Of a stretch of DNA of 33,149 nucleotides, positions 15,173 through 22,697 are shown piece by piece. Numbering within the stretch: the stretch's first letter is position 1; the number at the start of each line of letters is the position of its first letter. The translations under genes were made by a program, and so were the position numbers. This DNA comes from Fibrobacter sp. UWEL (GTDB lineage Bacteria; Fibrobacterota; Fibrobacteria; Fibrobacterales; Fibrobacteraceae): assembly GCF_900142535.1 (NCBI RefSeq), contig NZ_FRBE01000028.1:1-33149 (forward strand), written 5' to 3'. The notes below the pieces were generated by a model. The model was given only the letters and a program-made list of their open reading frames with translations. It was not told where the DNA came from and ran no database searches.

Positions 15173-15793
15173 TTGGCGTTACAACCACCCCGCGGCCGTC
15201 AAATGCCCAACCGTCAGAGCGACGGCACTCGTATTAACGAAGATATTCGCATTAGCCCCATCCGTCTTGTTAAGGAAGATGGTGAAGCTGTGGTTATTGA
15301 AACTTCCAAGGCTCTCCAGATGGCAAAAGAAGCCGGACTGGACCTGGTGGAAGTCTCTCCCAACGCAAAGCCGCCCGTATGTAAGATCATCAACTACGGC
15401 AAGTACAAGTTCGAACAGGTGAAGAAGGCTAAGGCCGCCAAGGCCAAGCAGCATGTGGTGAAGCTTAAGGAAATTAAGATGCACCCGAAGACTGCAGAAA
15501 ACGATTATCTGTACCGTATCAAGCAGGCCAGCGAATTCCTTCAGGATGGTATGAAGGTGAAGCTGATTATGCAGTTCCGTGGCCGCGAAATGGCTCACAT
15601 GGACTACGGTAAGCGCCTTATGGAACGTGCCAAGGAAGAATTGGCCGCCTATGGCGAACTGGAAATGGACTCTCGAGTCGAAGGCAACACCATGCTTTCT
15701 ATCTACAGTCCTAAACGTGGTGCTGGCACTGCAAAGAAGCAGGACCAGGCACCGAAGCCCGTAACCGTGCCCGAGGCAGCAGGTGAGGCTTAA
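15173..15793 (+). CDS. infC: Translation initiation factor IF-3
   Basis: IF-3 binds the 30S subunit and checks start-codon and initiator-tRNA pairing. The product (206 residues from the TTG start) has the N-domain RINEDIRISPIRLV and LDLVEVSPNAKPPVCKI, then the C-domain KEIKMHPKTAENDYLYRI, FLQDGMKVKLIMQFRGREM and DSRVEGNTM. I chose TTG at 15173 because GAGG lies nine bases upstream (15160-15163). The first ATG is at 15203 and lacks a good ribosome-binding site. A rare start codon is the known basis of infC autoregulation in other bacteria, so a TTG here is plausible. It is followed by rpmI and rplT in the classical order. Confidence 0.94.
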   Translation: MALQPPRGRQMPNRQSDGTRINEDIRISPIRLVKEDGEAVVIETSKALQMAKEAGLDLVEVSPNAKPPVCKIINYGKYKFEQVKKAKAAKAKQHVVKLKEIKMHPKTAENDYLYRIKQASEFLQDGMKVKLIMQFRGREMAHMDYGKRLMERAKEELAAYGELEMDSRVEGNTMLSIYSPKRGAGTAKKQDQAPKPVTVPEAAGEA

Positions 15794-15815
15794 CTATACA
15801 ACCTAAGAGGTAAAA

Positions 15816-16013
15816 ATGCCTAAGATGAAAACTCACAGCGGTTCCAAGAAGCGCTTCCGCCTGACCGGCTCCGGCCACGTCAAGTTCAAGCGCGCTGGTA
15901 TGCGCCACATTCAAGCTAAGATGACTACTAAGCGTAAGCGTAACCTCCGTAAGGGCGCTCTCGTTAAGAAAGTTGATTTGTACCACGTCAAGCGTCTGCT
16001 TGTTGTAGCATAA
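15816..16013 (+). CDS. rpmI: 50S ribosomal protein L35 (bL35)
   Basis: The 65-residue basic protein begins MPKMKTHSGSKKRFRLTGSG and continues with RKRNLRKGALV, the standard bL35 pattern and length. AGAGG precedes the ATG. It sits 22 bases after infC and 12 bases before rplT, in the conserved infC-rpmI-rplT operon. Confidence 0.97.
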   Translation: MPKMKTHSGSKKRFRLTGSGHVKFKRAGMRHIQAKMTTKRKRNLRKGALVKKVDLYHVKRLLVVA

Positions 16014-16025
16014 AGGAGTGCAAGA

Positions 16026-16376
16026 ATGCCACGCGCAAAATCCAGAGTTCCTTCCCGCGAACGCCGCAAAAATATCCTCAAGGCCGCTAAGGGCTTCTAC
16101 GGTCGTCGCAAGTCCAACATTCGTCTTGCTATCGACGCAGTTGCTCACGCTGGTCAGTATGCCTACGCACACCGCCGCGACAAGAAGGGTGACTTCCGCT
16201 CTCTGTGGATCACTCGTCTGAACGCTGCAGTTCGTGAATACGGCATCAGCTACAGCCAGTTCATTTACAAGATGTCCAAGGCCAACATCAAGATGAACCG
16301 TAAGGTTCTCGCTGATATGGCAGTTGCAGATCCTTCTGCATTTGCTAAGGTCGTGGAAGCTGTGAAGGCTGCATAA
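16026..16376 (+). CDS. rplT: 50S ribosomal protein L20 (bL20)
   Basis: The 116-residue protein starts [19 protein letters not shown] and contains [17 protein letters not shown] and [18 protein letters not shown], diagnostic of bL20, an early 23S rRNA assembly protein. AAGGAG lies just before the ATG. In other bacteria L20 represses its own operon by binding the leader; no clear 23S mimic was visible to me in the short leader here. A 9-bp hairpin with a GCAA loop (16375-16396) overlaps its stop codon. Confidence 0.97.
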   Translation: MPRAKSRVPSRERRKNILKAAKGFYGRRKSNIRLAIDAVAHAGQYAYAHRRDKKGDFRSLWITRLNAAVREYGISYSQFIYKMSKANIKMNRKVLADMAVADPSAFAKVVEAVKAA

Positions 16377-16425
16377 TTTAAGCGCAAGCTTAAATTCGCT
16401 TTAGCTTCATCGCACGCGAGAAATT

Positions 16426-16457
16426 GAGCCTCTCTTCGGAGAGGCTCTTTTTATTTT
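16426..16457 (+). terminator. Terminator of infC-rpmI-rplT
   Basis: GAGCCTCTC (16426-16434) pairs with GAGAGGCTC (16439-16447) around a stable TTCG tetraloop and is followed by TTTTTATTTT. Two more hairpins flank it: AATTTAAGC/GCTTAAATT at 16375-16396 and ATTTTGAGC/GCTCAAAAT at 16453-16473. The rest of 16377-16544 holds no credible gene. Confidence 0.9.
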
Positions 16458-16544
16458 GAGCTTCGCTCAAAATAACTGATTCTGCGCCTCGGCAATACAA
16501 GCACAGGTGCTAGTGCTGCGCTCGGCTTGAGGCTCTTTTTTTGA

Positions 16545-17696
16545 TTATCTGTGGCGGCGGTCGTTTTCGCTGCAGGTGGCGTAATAGGACTTCTTGTTCT
16601 CGTACATGGCGTGGTCGATGGAATTGATGAACGAGTCCATGGTGTCTTTCTTCAGGTCCAGCAGTCCTTCACCGATGGAGGTGGACAGCCTGAAGGGTTC
16701 CTTGGTATTCTGGTTGAACTTTTCCAGACGATATTGAATTTCGTGGATTACACGTTCCGAAATATTCTGGTCCTGGGTGTTCAGCAGAATGATAAATTCG
16801 TCACCTGCATAACGGATGGCGACGCCATAATTTCGGATGGACTTCTGAAGGATGTCCGCCATGGCGATGAGGGCTCGGTCACCTACAGAATGGCCGTAAT
16901 CGTCGTTGATCTTCTTGAAGGAATTCAGGTCCAGCATCATGCCAGTCATGACGTTCCTGCGCTTTCGTGAGAACAAATTCAGGTGGAAGTCCAGGTACAC
17001 GCGGTTGTAGAGCCCCGTCAGTCTGTCCCTGAAGATCAGTTCGTTCTGTAAGCTTGAGAAAATCCCGGCAATAGCAATGGCAAGGCCTGCAGAAATGGTT
17101 GAAACGCCATAGAAAATCGTCTGGGCAAGAGTGCCCAACATCAGGGGGAAGAAATAGACCCAGATGGGGAAGTACTTCAGGATGCCGTTACGCATGCGAC
17201 TCCAGAAGTAGACCACGATACTGTCCATGGTAATGCCGTAGTCAATGATGGTATAGGCCCAGTAGCCCCACAGGCGCTGGTAAACATTATGTTCATCAAT
17301 GGAGAAGGCGAAGGGACAGATGAGATTTACAAAAATACCGATGGTTCCCAGCCCTACAATCACCTTTAGGATGGCCTTATGAAGCTTGGATACGCCACCG
17401 CAAATATGCTGGGAAAGGAAGACGAACCACAGAGTGGAGCAGAACATATTGGAACCGTAAAGCCAGGTGTTTCCAATGATGTTTATGTATCTAGCGGTGT
17501 CTCCGCTTTTTCCTTCCGCGGTAAAAACGATGGGGTCCACAACGCAGTTCAGGAAACCGAGGATCAGCATCGTCATCAGGGCAACGCTTTCAACATTCTT
17601 GCGGGGGAGTTTCCAGAAATTGCCAGCAGCAACAACGGCCAGAAGAACTGCACCGAAAACGTTGGCAATGTATATACACATTAAGGACGAATCCAT
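16545..17696 (-). CDS. Membrane diguanylate cyclase with AGDEF motif
   Basis: The 383-residue protein has a large N-terminal membrane sensor with about seven spans (residues 5-215). A GGDEF domain follows, starting with DRLTGLYNRVYLDFHL. The signature reads RYAGDEF (residues 297-301). The first Gly is Ala, a variant known to be active in some cyclases. The RxxD inhibitory site is missing (RNYG at that place), so feedback control should be absent. The domain still has the Mg-binding first Asp (MLDLNSFKKIND) and the TSIGEG strand. The ATG at 17696 is followed by an alternative at 17681. It lies 23 bases after the M16 peptidase gene on the same strand and may be co-transcribed. Confidence 0.9.
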   Translation of the reverse strand: MDSSLMCIYIANVFGAVLLAVVAAGNFWKLPRKNVESVALMTMLILGFLNCVVDPIVFTAEGKSGDTARYINIIGNTWLYGSNMFCSTLWFVFLSQHICGGVSKLHKAILKVIVGLGTIGIFVNLICPFAFSIDEHNVYQRLWGYWAYTIIDYGITMDSIVVYFWSRMRNGILKYFPIWVYFFPLMLGTLAQTIFYGVSTISAGLAIAIAGIFSSLQNELIFRDRLTGLYNRVYLDFHLNLFSRKRRNVMTGMMLDLNSFKKINDDYGHSVGDRALIAMADILQKSIRNYGVAIRYAGDEFIILLNTQDQNISERVIHEIQYRLEKFNQNTKEPFRLSTSIGEGLLDLKKDTMDSFINSIDHAMYENKKSYYATCSENDRRHR

Positions 17697-17719
17697 ACAT
17701 CCCTAATATAGTATCTGTA

Positions 17720-18991
17720 CTAGAAAAAATCTACAGGCAGTTCTGTCTTCTTCTTGCTCTTGGGTTCCACCACGGCGGCGGAGTACTTGGCGCTGTTGAA
17801 GATATCCTTAGTAATCTGGTGGACTTCCTCTTCGGTAATGGTCTTCAGGACTTTTTCGGTCTTGTCCATCGGGTTGATGGTTCCGATGTGCAGGATCTGT
17901 TCTGCCAGGCGAATAACGCGCTTTTCTGGATTGTCCGCACCCAGGTGGAGGCTTCCCAGAATGTTGGCCTTAGTCCTTTCCAGTTCGTCCTTCATGAAGC
18001 CCTTCTTCAGGAATTTCTGGGTTTCCTTTACGGAAAGTTCCAGGGCCATCTGTAGCTGGTGAGGTTCCGTAGCTAGAGCTACGCCCCAGTCGGCGCAATC
18101 CCGATACAGGTCTGCGGTGGAATAGACGGAATAGGCAAGGCCTTTATCCTCGCGAATTTTCTGGAATAAGCGGCTGGCCATACCTGCGCCCATGGCCACA
18201 TTGAAGATGGAAAGGGCGCAACGTCCCTTTTCGTCCAGCAGGGCGTTGTCGAAACTCATACCCCAGAAAAGGTTGGACTGGGTAATGTCTTGCTTCTGCA
18301 CCACCTTCACGCTGGAATTTGCCTTGTAGCGATCCTCGGGGAGAATGAGGCCAGATTTCTTCTTGGCAAATTTCTGAACGCACAGTTCCACCAGGGTATC
18401 GTGATCCACTTTGCCGGCGGCACAGACGTAAATGGGGAACTGGTTCAGGACTTGTTCCTCGTAAGCCAGCATCTGCTTGTGTGTCAGGGCCTTTACTTCC
18501 TTCACGGTTCCGGTGATGGAATGGGCAATGCCGCAGCCCTTGTACTGGATAGCGTTAAAAACGTCACCAACGATTTCTTCGGGAATGTCGTCGTAGCTGT
18601 GGATTTCCTCGATGATGACCTTGCGCTCCTTCTCCATCTCCTTCTTTTCGAAGCGAGGATTCATGAGCATGTCTGCAATGACGTCGATGGCCAGAGCTGC
18701 GTCACCGCTTTCCACCTGGGCGTAAAAGCCTGTTTCCTGGCGGGTGGTGTAAGCTTCCAGATTGCCGCCGCGATCCTCGATGGAACGGGCAATTTCAAGG
18801 GCGGAACGATTTTCGGTTCCTTTGAATACGAGATGTTCGTAAAAGTGGGAGAGACCAAATTCTTCCTTGGCCTCGTGCCTGCTTCCCCGGGGGAGCCATG
18901 CGCCCAGAGCCACGGAATAGGCGTGGGGCATATAGTCGGTAATGATGGTAATTCCGTTGGGGAGGCTAGTCTGCTTAATAATCTGTTTCAT
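17720..18991 (-). CDS. M16 family zinc peptidase (processing-peptidase type)
   Basis: The 423-residue protein begins at the ATG at 18991 (MKQIIKQTSLPNGITIITD); an upstream GTG at 19012 is in frame but badly spaced for translation. The inverted zinc motif HxxEH is intact as HFYEH (residues 49-53), with the third ligand glutamate in KVIIEEIHSYDD (around 128). The C-terminal half has FDNALLDEKGRCALSIFNV, then MASRLFQKIREDKGLAYSVY, the second-domain signature. The single polypeptide matches bacterial M16B proteins such as YmxG/PqqL-like peptidases. No signal peptide is seen, so it probably acts in the cytoplasm; the substrates are unknown. Confidence 0.9.
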   Translation of the reverse strand: MKQIIKQTSLPNGITIITDYMPHAYSVALGAWLPRGSRHEAKEEFGLSHFYEHLVFKGTENRSALEIARSIEDRGGNLEAYTTRQETGFYAQVESGDAALAIDVIADMLMNPRFEKKEMEKERKVIIEEIHSYDDIPEEIVGDVFNAIQYKGCGIAHSITGTVKEVKALTHKQMLAYEEQVLNQFPIYVCAAGKVDHDTLVELCVQKFAKKKSGLILPEDRYKANSSVKVVQKQDITQSNLFWGMSFDNALLDEKGRCALSIFNVAMGAGMASRLFQKIREDKGLAYSVYSTADLYRDCADWGVALATEPHQLQMALELSVKETQKFLKKGFMKDELERTKANILGSLHLGADNPEKRVIRLAEQILHIGTINPMDKTEKVLKTITEEEVHQITKDIFNSAKYSAAVVEPKSKKKTELPVDFF

Positions 18992-19020
18992 AGGACGGGG
19001 ATAATATAGCACTTTCCTTT

Positions 19021-19049
19021 TTTACAAAATGTTTTTCAAAGTCGATAAA
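19021..19049 (+). promoter_or_regulatory. Possible promoter for the unknown gene at 19069
   Basis: TTTACA (19021-19026) and GATAAA (19044-19049) are 17 bases apart, and AAGGAG with the ATG follows shortly. Matches are partial, so this is tentative. Confidence 0.3.
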
Positions 19050-19068
19050 CCTTGTGTAAGGAGTTTCT

Positions 19069-20154
19069 ATGAACGAGAAAGATTGCTTGGAATTGGACCA
19101 GGAATTGATGCGGGTAAACCTGGAGAACCCCGACGGCTATGGGTTTACCTACAACCGCCTCACGGGAATGCCGGGGTCGAACTGGCCAAGTTTACGGGGC
19201 TCCGTGGAAGAGTGCATGCTGGAGGGAAAGTTTACACCCGCCAACTTTCCCCTGCTCTACAATTACCTTTCTGGGAACAGGGTTCTTGTTAAGGGAAACC
19301 GATTTGTGTTACGCCGACGGATGGATTTAAGCGAGTGTTCCAAAGAAGAGCTGGTTTCCATGGGCAAAAATCACTTCGCCTTGAGTGCGGCGCAGAATCA
19401 ATACGTGAATGTCCCTATGGCGTCCTTCAAGCTTCGTGAGGTGAAGGAAGAAACCATTGAGTATACCTTTGACATTAAACTCCGGATGGATGGAAACTTT
19501 GAAAAAACGTTAGACTTGAACGACTTTATGCTTGGTATGAAGGTAACAAGCTTCTGTGAGTTTAACAAGCTTCTGTGGACACTGCTGAACTTCTGGGATA
19601 AACTGAAATACCGCAGGTCCAGTAATGGCATTGTTGCCTATAAGGAAATTACCAATTGGGATGATTGCATCGAGATGGTGGGGGCCCATGCGGAAAGGGA
19701 ATGCAGGGGAGGCTTGATTGATGGATTCATGTATCTGTCCGAATTCGTCATGGGCTGGAAACATCAGGATGAACTGAATGAATTGAAAAAGTTGAGCGCC
19801 ACTCCTTATGTGTTGTCCAATTCCGCAGCCAATTTATTGTCTCTCCAGCTGGGAGATTTCAATCTGGTGACGCTACAAGAGGAAGTCCGCCGTACGGAGG
19901 TTCTTCTTCGCGGGCTCAAGTCCGTGGAGGATATTCTGAAAGGCTTCATCGATCGCCTGAAAAAGAACAATCCCAATGGCATCGACCTTCGGGTGAGTCT
20001 CGGGAATTGGCGCCCCATGCTGGGTCTTCTGACGGTGGTGAAAGTTTCTCAGGACGCCGCCACCTATGTAGATGACCGTCGAGAATACATCTCGACCGTG
20101 GCCCGCCTTGTCCTGAACGGCGATCTCAACCCCGCCGAACTTCCCGTGGTTTAA
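19069..20154 (+). CDS. Conserved-looking cytoplasmic protein of unknown function
   Basis: The 361-residue product (MNEKDCLELDQELMRVN) has an excellent AAGGAG ribosome-binding site seven bases before the ATG. It has no signal peptide or membrane helix. The composition is mixed alpha/beta with charged helices such as ELNELKKLS and LKSVEDILKGFIDRLKKN. A strand-rich part lies around residues 115-160 (VKEETIEYTFDIKLRMDG). I recognise no domain. It is divergent from the M16 gene and has no same-strand neighbour, so context is not informative. Confidence 0.7.
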   Translation: MNEKDCLELDQELMRVNLENPDGYGFTYNRLTGMPGSNWPSLRGSVEECMLEGKFTPANFPLLYNYLSGNRVLVKGNRFVLRRRMDLSECSKEELVSMGKNHFALSAAQNQYVNVPMASFKLREVKEETIEYTFDIKLRMDGNFEKTLDLNDFMLGMKVTSFCEFNKLLWTLLNFWDKLKYRRSSNGIVAYKEITNWDDCIEMVGAHAERECRGGLIDGFMYLSEFVMGWKHQDELNELKKLSATPYVLSNSAANLLSLQLGDFNLVTLQEEVRRTEVLLRGLKSVEDILKGFIDRLKKNNPNGIDLRVSLGNWRPMLGLLTVVKVSQDAATYVDDRREYISTVARLVLNGDLNPAELPVV

Positions 20155-20158
20155 CCCT

Positions 20159-20210
20159 CATGTCATCCTCGCGTAGGCGAGGATCTCACATTACTTATCG
20201 AATTCAGTCG
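20159..20210. repeat. Palindromic GTCATCC...GGATCT repeat with an argF-end-like tail (copy R1)
   Basis: GTCATCCTCGC-GTAG-GCGAGGATCT forms a hairpin (20165-20184). The bases after it (CATTACTTATCGAATTCAGTCG) resemble those after copy R3 (CATTATTTACCGAATTCGCT), which there include the 3' end of argF. R1 lies just after the stop of the 361-residue protein. Confidence 0.7.
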
Positions 20211-20211
20211 T

Positions 20212-20240
20212 AAAAAAACGCCTCCTTTTAAGGAGGCGTT
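20212..20240 (-). terminator. Terminator of argF
   Basis: AACGCCTCCTT (20217-20227) pairs with AAGGAGGCGTT (20230-20240) around two bases. On the minus strand a run of seven T follows. It sits about 60 bases beyond the argF stop. Confidence 0.85.
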
Positions 20241-20248
20241 GTCATTTG

Positions 20249-20302
20249 CATGTCATCCTCGCGGACTTACATGTCATCCCCGGCTTGACCGGGGATCTAG
20301 CA
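20249..20302. repeat. Truncated and full palindromic GTCATCC repeats (copies R2 and R3)
   Basis: 20249-20264 (CATGTCATCCTCGCGG) is a half copy. 20270-20302 is a full copy with the perfect dyad ATCCCCGG-CTTGA-CCGGGGAT (20276-20296), ending right at the argF stop codon. There is no T-run, so it is not a terminator by itself. Confidence 0.75.
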
Positions 20303-21256
20303 TTATTTACCGAATTCGCTAGTCGGTTTCATTACCTGCCACAGCACAGCCTTGTGAGCGTGCAAGCGGTTTTCGGCTTCTTCGTAGCTCATGTTGATGT
20401 CCAGGTTGTCCATCACTTCGTCGGTGATTTCGTCGCCGCGGTGTGCGGGCAGGCAGTGGGAAACCTTCACATGAGACGGTGCGTACTTCAAGAGTTCGTC
20501 GTCGATGCGGAACGGCAAGAAGTGGTTGGTCTTGGAATCCTTCTGACCTTCCTGACCCATGCTCACCCAGACGTCGCTATAAAGGATGTCGGCATCCTTG
20601 ACAGCTTCCTTGGGGTCGTTAAATACGCGGTACTGGCAGCCGTGACGCTTGAAGTCAGCCTGAGCTTCTTCGATCACCTTAGCGGGCTGTTCGAAACCCT
20701 TGGGGCAAGCCAGAGTAAAGTTCATGCCCACCTTGGAGCAGAGGGCGAGGAAAGAGTTTGCAACATTGTTGCCGTCGCCGATGAAGGCTACAGTCTTGCC
20801 CTTCATGCCGCCGAGATTTTCTTCGATCATCTGGGCGAAGGCGATAGCCTGGCAGGGGTGGTAGTCGTCGGTCAGGGCGTTCACAACGGGAATGGAACCA
20901 TATTCAGCCAGCTGTTCCACCAGGTCCTGCTTGAAGCAGCGGACAACGAGAGCGTTCACCCAGCGGGAGAGGCAGCGAGCAACGTCCTTGATGGATTCGC
21001 GCTTGCCAAGACCGATGGAGTCCGGGGAAAGCAGCACGGCGTGGCCACCCAGCTGGTTCATGCCCACCTGGAAAGTAGTGATAGTTCGCAGAGACGGCTT
21101 TTCGAAGAACATACCGATGTTCTGGCCGTGAAGACGGTCGGAGACCTGGCCTGCATGGACTTCCTTTTTCAGGCGGGAAGCGATGGCTACGGTTTCGAGA
21201 ATTCTTTCTTCGCTCCAGTCGGCGAGGCGGAGGAAGTGCTTGCTGCGATCAATCAT
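20303..21256 (-). CDS. argF: Ornithine carbamoyltransferase
   Basis: Converts ornithine and carbamoyl phosphate to citrulline in arginine synthesis. The 317-residue protein has the carbamoyl-phosphate motif FFEKPSLRTITTF (family SxRT), HPCQAIAF, the ornithine-binding DVWVSMGQE and the catalytic HCLPAHRG. The residue after SLRT is Ile where most members have Arg. The SMG motif and the HCLP cysteine favour ornithine over acetyl- or succinyl-ornithine, but related enzymes cannot be excluded without alignment. AAGGAATAG precedes the ATG. It stands alone on the minus strand, with its own terminator, after the COX24-like gene. Confidence 0.9.
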   Translation of the reverse strand: MIDRSKHFLRLADWSEERILETVAIASRLKKEVHAGQVSDRLHGQNIGMFFEKPSLRTITTFQVGMNQLGGHAVLLSPDSIGLGKRESIKDVARCLSRWVNALVVRCFKQDLVEQLAEYGSIPVVNALTDDYHPCQAIAFAQMIEENLGGMKGKTVAFIGDGNNVANSFLALCSKVGMNFTLACPKGFEQPAKVIEEAQADFKRHGCQYRVFNDPKEAVKDADILYSDVWVSMGQEGQKDSKTNHFLPFRIDDELLKYAPSHVKVSHCLPAHRGDEITDEVMDNLDINMSYEEAENRLHAHKAVLWQVMKPTSEFGK

Positions 21257-21317
21257 TTTCTATTCCTTATTTTGGTGAGCTCAGGAACTGCTCGGTTAAA
21301 ATTCCGTAAAAAAACAA

Positions 21318-21346
21318 AAAACGAAAAACGGAGCTTGACACTCCGT
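21318..21346 (-). terminator. Terminator of the COX24-like gene
   Basis: ACGGAG (21328-21333) pairs with CTCCGT (21341-21346). On the minus strand the hairpin is followed by TTTTTCGTTTTTTG. It separates the small gene from argF. Confidence 0.7.
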
Positions 21347-21391
21347 CTTTCAATTCCTTAACAGGAAATCACAAGAGAATGCTAACGGAAA

Positions 21392-21487
21392 TTAGCGAAT
21401 TTTCTTCTTATGACGGTCACGACGACGGCGCTTCTTACGCTTGTGAGTCGCAATCTTCCTGCGCTTTCTTTTCTTTCCGCAAGGCAT
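21392..21487 (-). CDS. 31-residue AURKAIP1/COX24-like basic protein
   Basis: The minus strand encodes 31 residues (MPCGKKRKRRKIATHKRK, then KRRRRDRHKKKIR), followed by TAA. GGAG lies nine bases before the ATG. The KIATHKRKKRRRR...RHKKK pattern matches the AURKAIP1/COX24 domain (mitoribosomal mS38 C-terminal type). This domain occurs as a tiny stand-alone protein of about 30-40 residues in Bacteroidetes-group bacteria. Its size and charge suggest a ribosome-bound protein. It has its own terminator and is too short for usual gene calling. Confidence 0.85.
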   Translation of the reverse strand: MPCGKKRKRRKIATHKRKKRRRRDRHKKKIR

Positions 21488-21587
21488 ATTGTATCTCCGT
21501 TAAGGGTGAAACTTAAAATTGTGCTCCCAAATAGAGCAAACTTTTGGGTTTTTGTCAAGGGGTGGGGGCTTTTTTGGTGAAAATCAG

Positions 21588-22637
21588 CTAAATGTAAGCA
21601 GTTTCGTCCACCAATTCCATGGCCTTGCGGATCAGTTCTGCGGGGCCACCGTAGTTTTTGGCGCGGGGGGCGCCTTCGCTGAGCATCTGGCGGAACTTAC
21701 GGGCGCCGGGGAGGCCTGCGAAGAGTCCGTAGATGTGCTTTACCAAGATGGTGGCGGGGCAGCCTTCGGCGAACTGTTTTTCCACGTAGGGGAGGTAGGC
21801 TTCTAGGACTGCTTTTCTTGTTTTGGGAATGCTAGATTCCCCGTCGAGCGGGGAATGACAATCTCCAAACACGCGTTGGTCGGCGTCGTGCAGGAACCAG
21901 GGATTTTCATAGGGTTCGCGACCCACCATGACGCCATCCAGCGCCACACCCGTGCCAGCAGAAGTGGGGTCGCCGTTCAGATGAGCTAGCACCTGGTCCA
22001 TGCTGCGGATGCCGCCGTTGATGGCGATGTTCAGCTGGGGCATTTCTGCCTTCAGCTTATGGACAAATTCATAATGCAGGGGAGGAACTTCGCGGTTCTC
22101 CTTGGGCGAAAGTCCCTTCAGCCAGGCCTTGCGGGCGTGAATAATAAAGTACTTGCAGCCAGCGTCAGCGATGGTGCCGACGAAATCGCGGAAAAAGTCC
22201 CAGCTGTCGAATTCATCGACGCCGATGCGGCACTTGATGGAAACGGGGATGCTGACGGCATCCTGCATGGCCTTGAAGCAGTCGGCCACCAGGTTCTTGT
22301 CCTTCATGAGGCAAGCCCCAAAGCTTCCGCTCTGCACGCGATCCGAGGGACAACCGCAATTCAGGTTCACTTCCTGGAATCCTGCGGCTTCTACCATCTT
22401 GCTGCACTTGGCCAAATCGGCGGGATTGCTTCCGCCCAGCTGCAGCACGGCGGGGTATTCGAATTCCTCGTGCCCTAGGAACATCTCGGGCTTGGCGTGG
22501 AGCAGGGCGTGAGTCACCACCATTTCGCTGTACAACAAAACATGCTTAGAAATCAAACGTAGAAAATAGCGTTCGTGGCGGTCGGTGCAATCAAGCATCG
22601 GGGCAATGGACAATCTGCGGTTGAAATCGATGTTCAT
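21588..22637 (-). CDS. dusA: tRNA-dihydrouridine synthase DusA
   Basis: Flavin enzyme that reduces uridine to dihydrouridine in the tRNA D-loop. I place the start at the ATG at 22637 (MNIDFNRRLSIAPMLDCTDR), giving 349 residues. The same frame stays open to 23222, but that extension runs antisense over the aspartoacylase gene. Motifs: APMLDCTDRHERYFLRL, LLYSEMVVTHALLHA, the catalytic-cysteine block VNLNCGCPSDRVQSGSFGAC, IHARKAWLKGLSPKENR and INGGI. These match DusA rather than DusB or DusC. The C-terminal region contains a palindromic intergenic-type repeat read in frame (CHSPLDGESSIP) and a second small insertion before LDGVMVG (NGDPTSAGTGVA). Confidence 0.92.
   Translation of the reverse strand: MNIDFNRRLSIAPMLDCTDRHERYFLRLISKHVLLYSEMVVTHALLHAKPEMFLGHEEFEYPAVLQLGGSNPADLAKCSKMVEAAGFQEVNLNCGCPSDRVQSGSFGACLMKDKNLVADCFKAMQDAVSIPVSIKCRIGVDEFDSWDFFRDFVGTIADAGCKYFIIHARKAWLKGLSPKENREVPPLHYEFVHKLKAEMPQLNIAINGGIRSMDQVLAHLNGDPTSAGTGVALDGVMVGREPYENPWFLHDADQRVFGDCHSPLDGESSIPKTRKAVLEAYLPYVEKQFAEGCPATILVKHIYGLFAGLPGARKFRQMLSEGAPRAKNYGGPAELIRKAMELVDETAYI
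21828..21859 (-). repeat. Palindromic repeat copy R4 inside dusA
   Basis: On the minus strand GTCATTCCCCGCTCGACGGG followed by GAATCTAGCATT matches the R3 consensus (GTCATCCCCGG...CCGGGGATCTAGCATT). The stem ATTCCCCG/CGGGGAAT is perfect. It is in frame with dusA and encodes CHSPLDGESSI in a probable surface loop. Confidence 0.8.
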
Positions 22638-22697
22638 AGGCCCAAATTTAGAAATATTGGCAAGTTTTCGCAAAAAAAGATTGCTATCATATAGGGC

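Noticed and set aside
18290-19009. Plus-strand ORF of 239 codons over the M16 peptidase gene
   Set aside because: Antisense to an M16 gene with intact HxxEH; no independent evidence.
20270-20302. Palindrome R3 as argF terminator
   Set aside because: No T-run follows on either strand; the hairpin at 20212-20240 with seven T is the better terminator, and R3 belongs to a repeat family.
20246-21361. Long plus-strand ORF (371 codons) over argF
   Set aside because: It is antisense to a gene with all ornithine carbamoyltransferase motifs, has no ribosome-binding site and low-complexity composition typical of a shadow frame.
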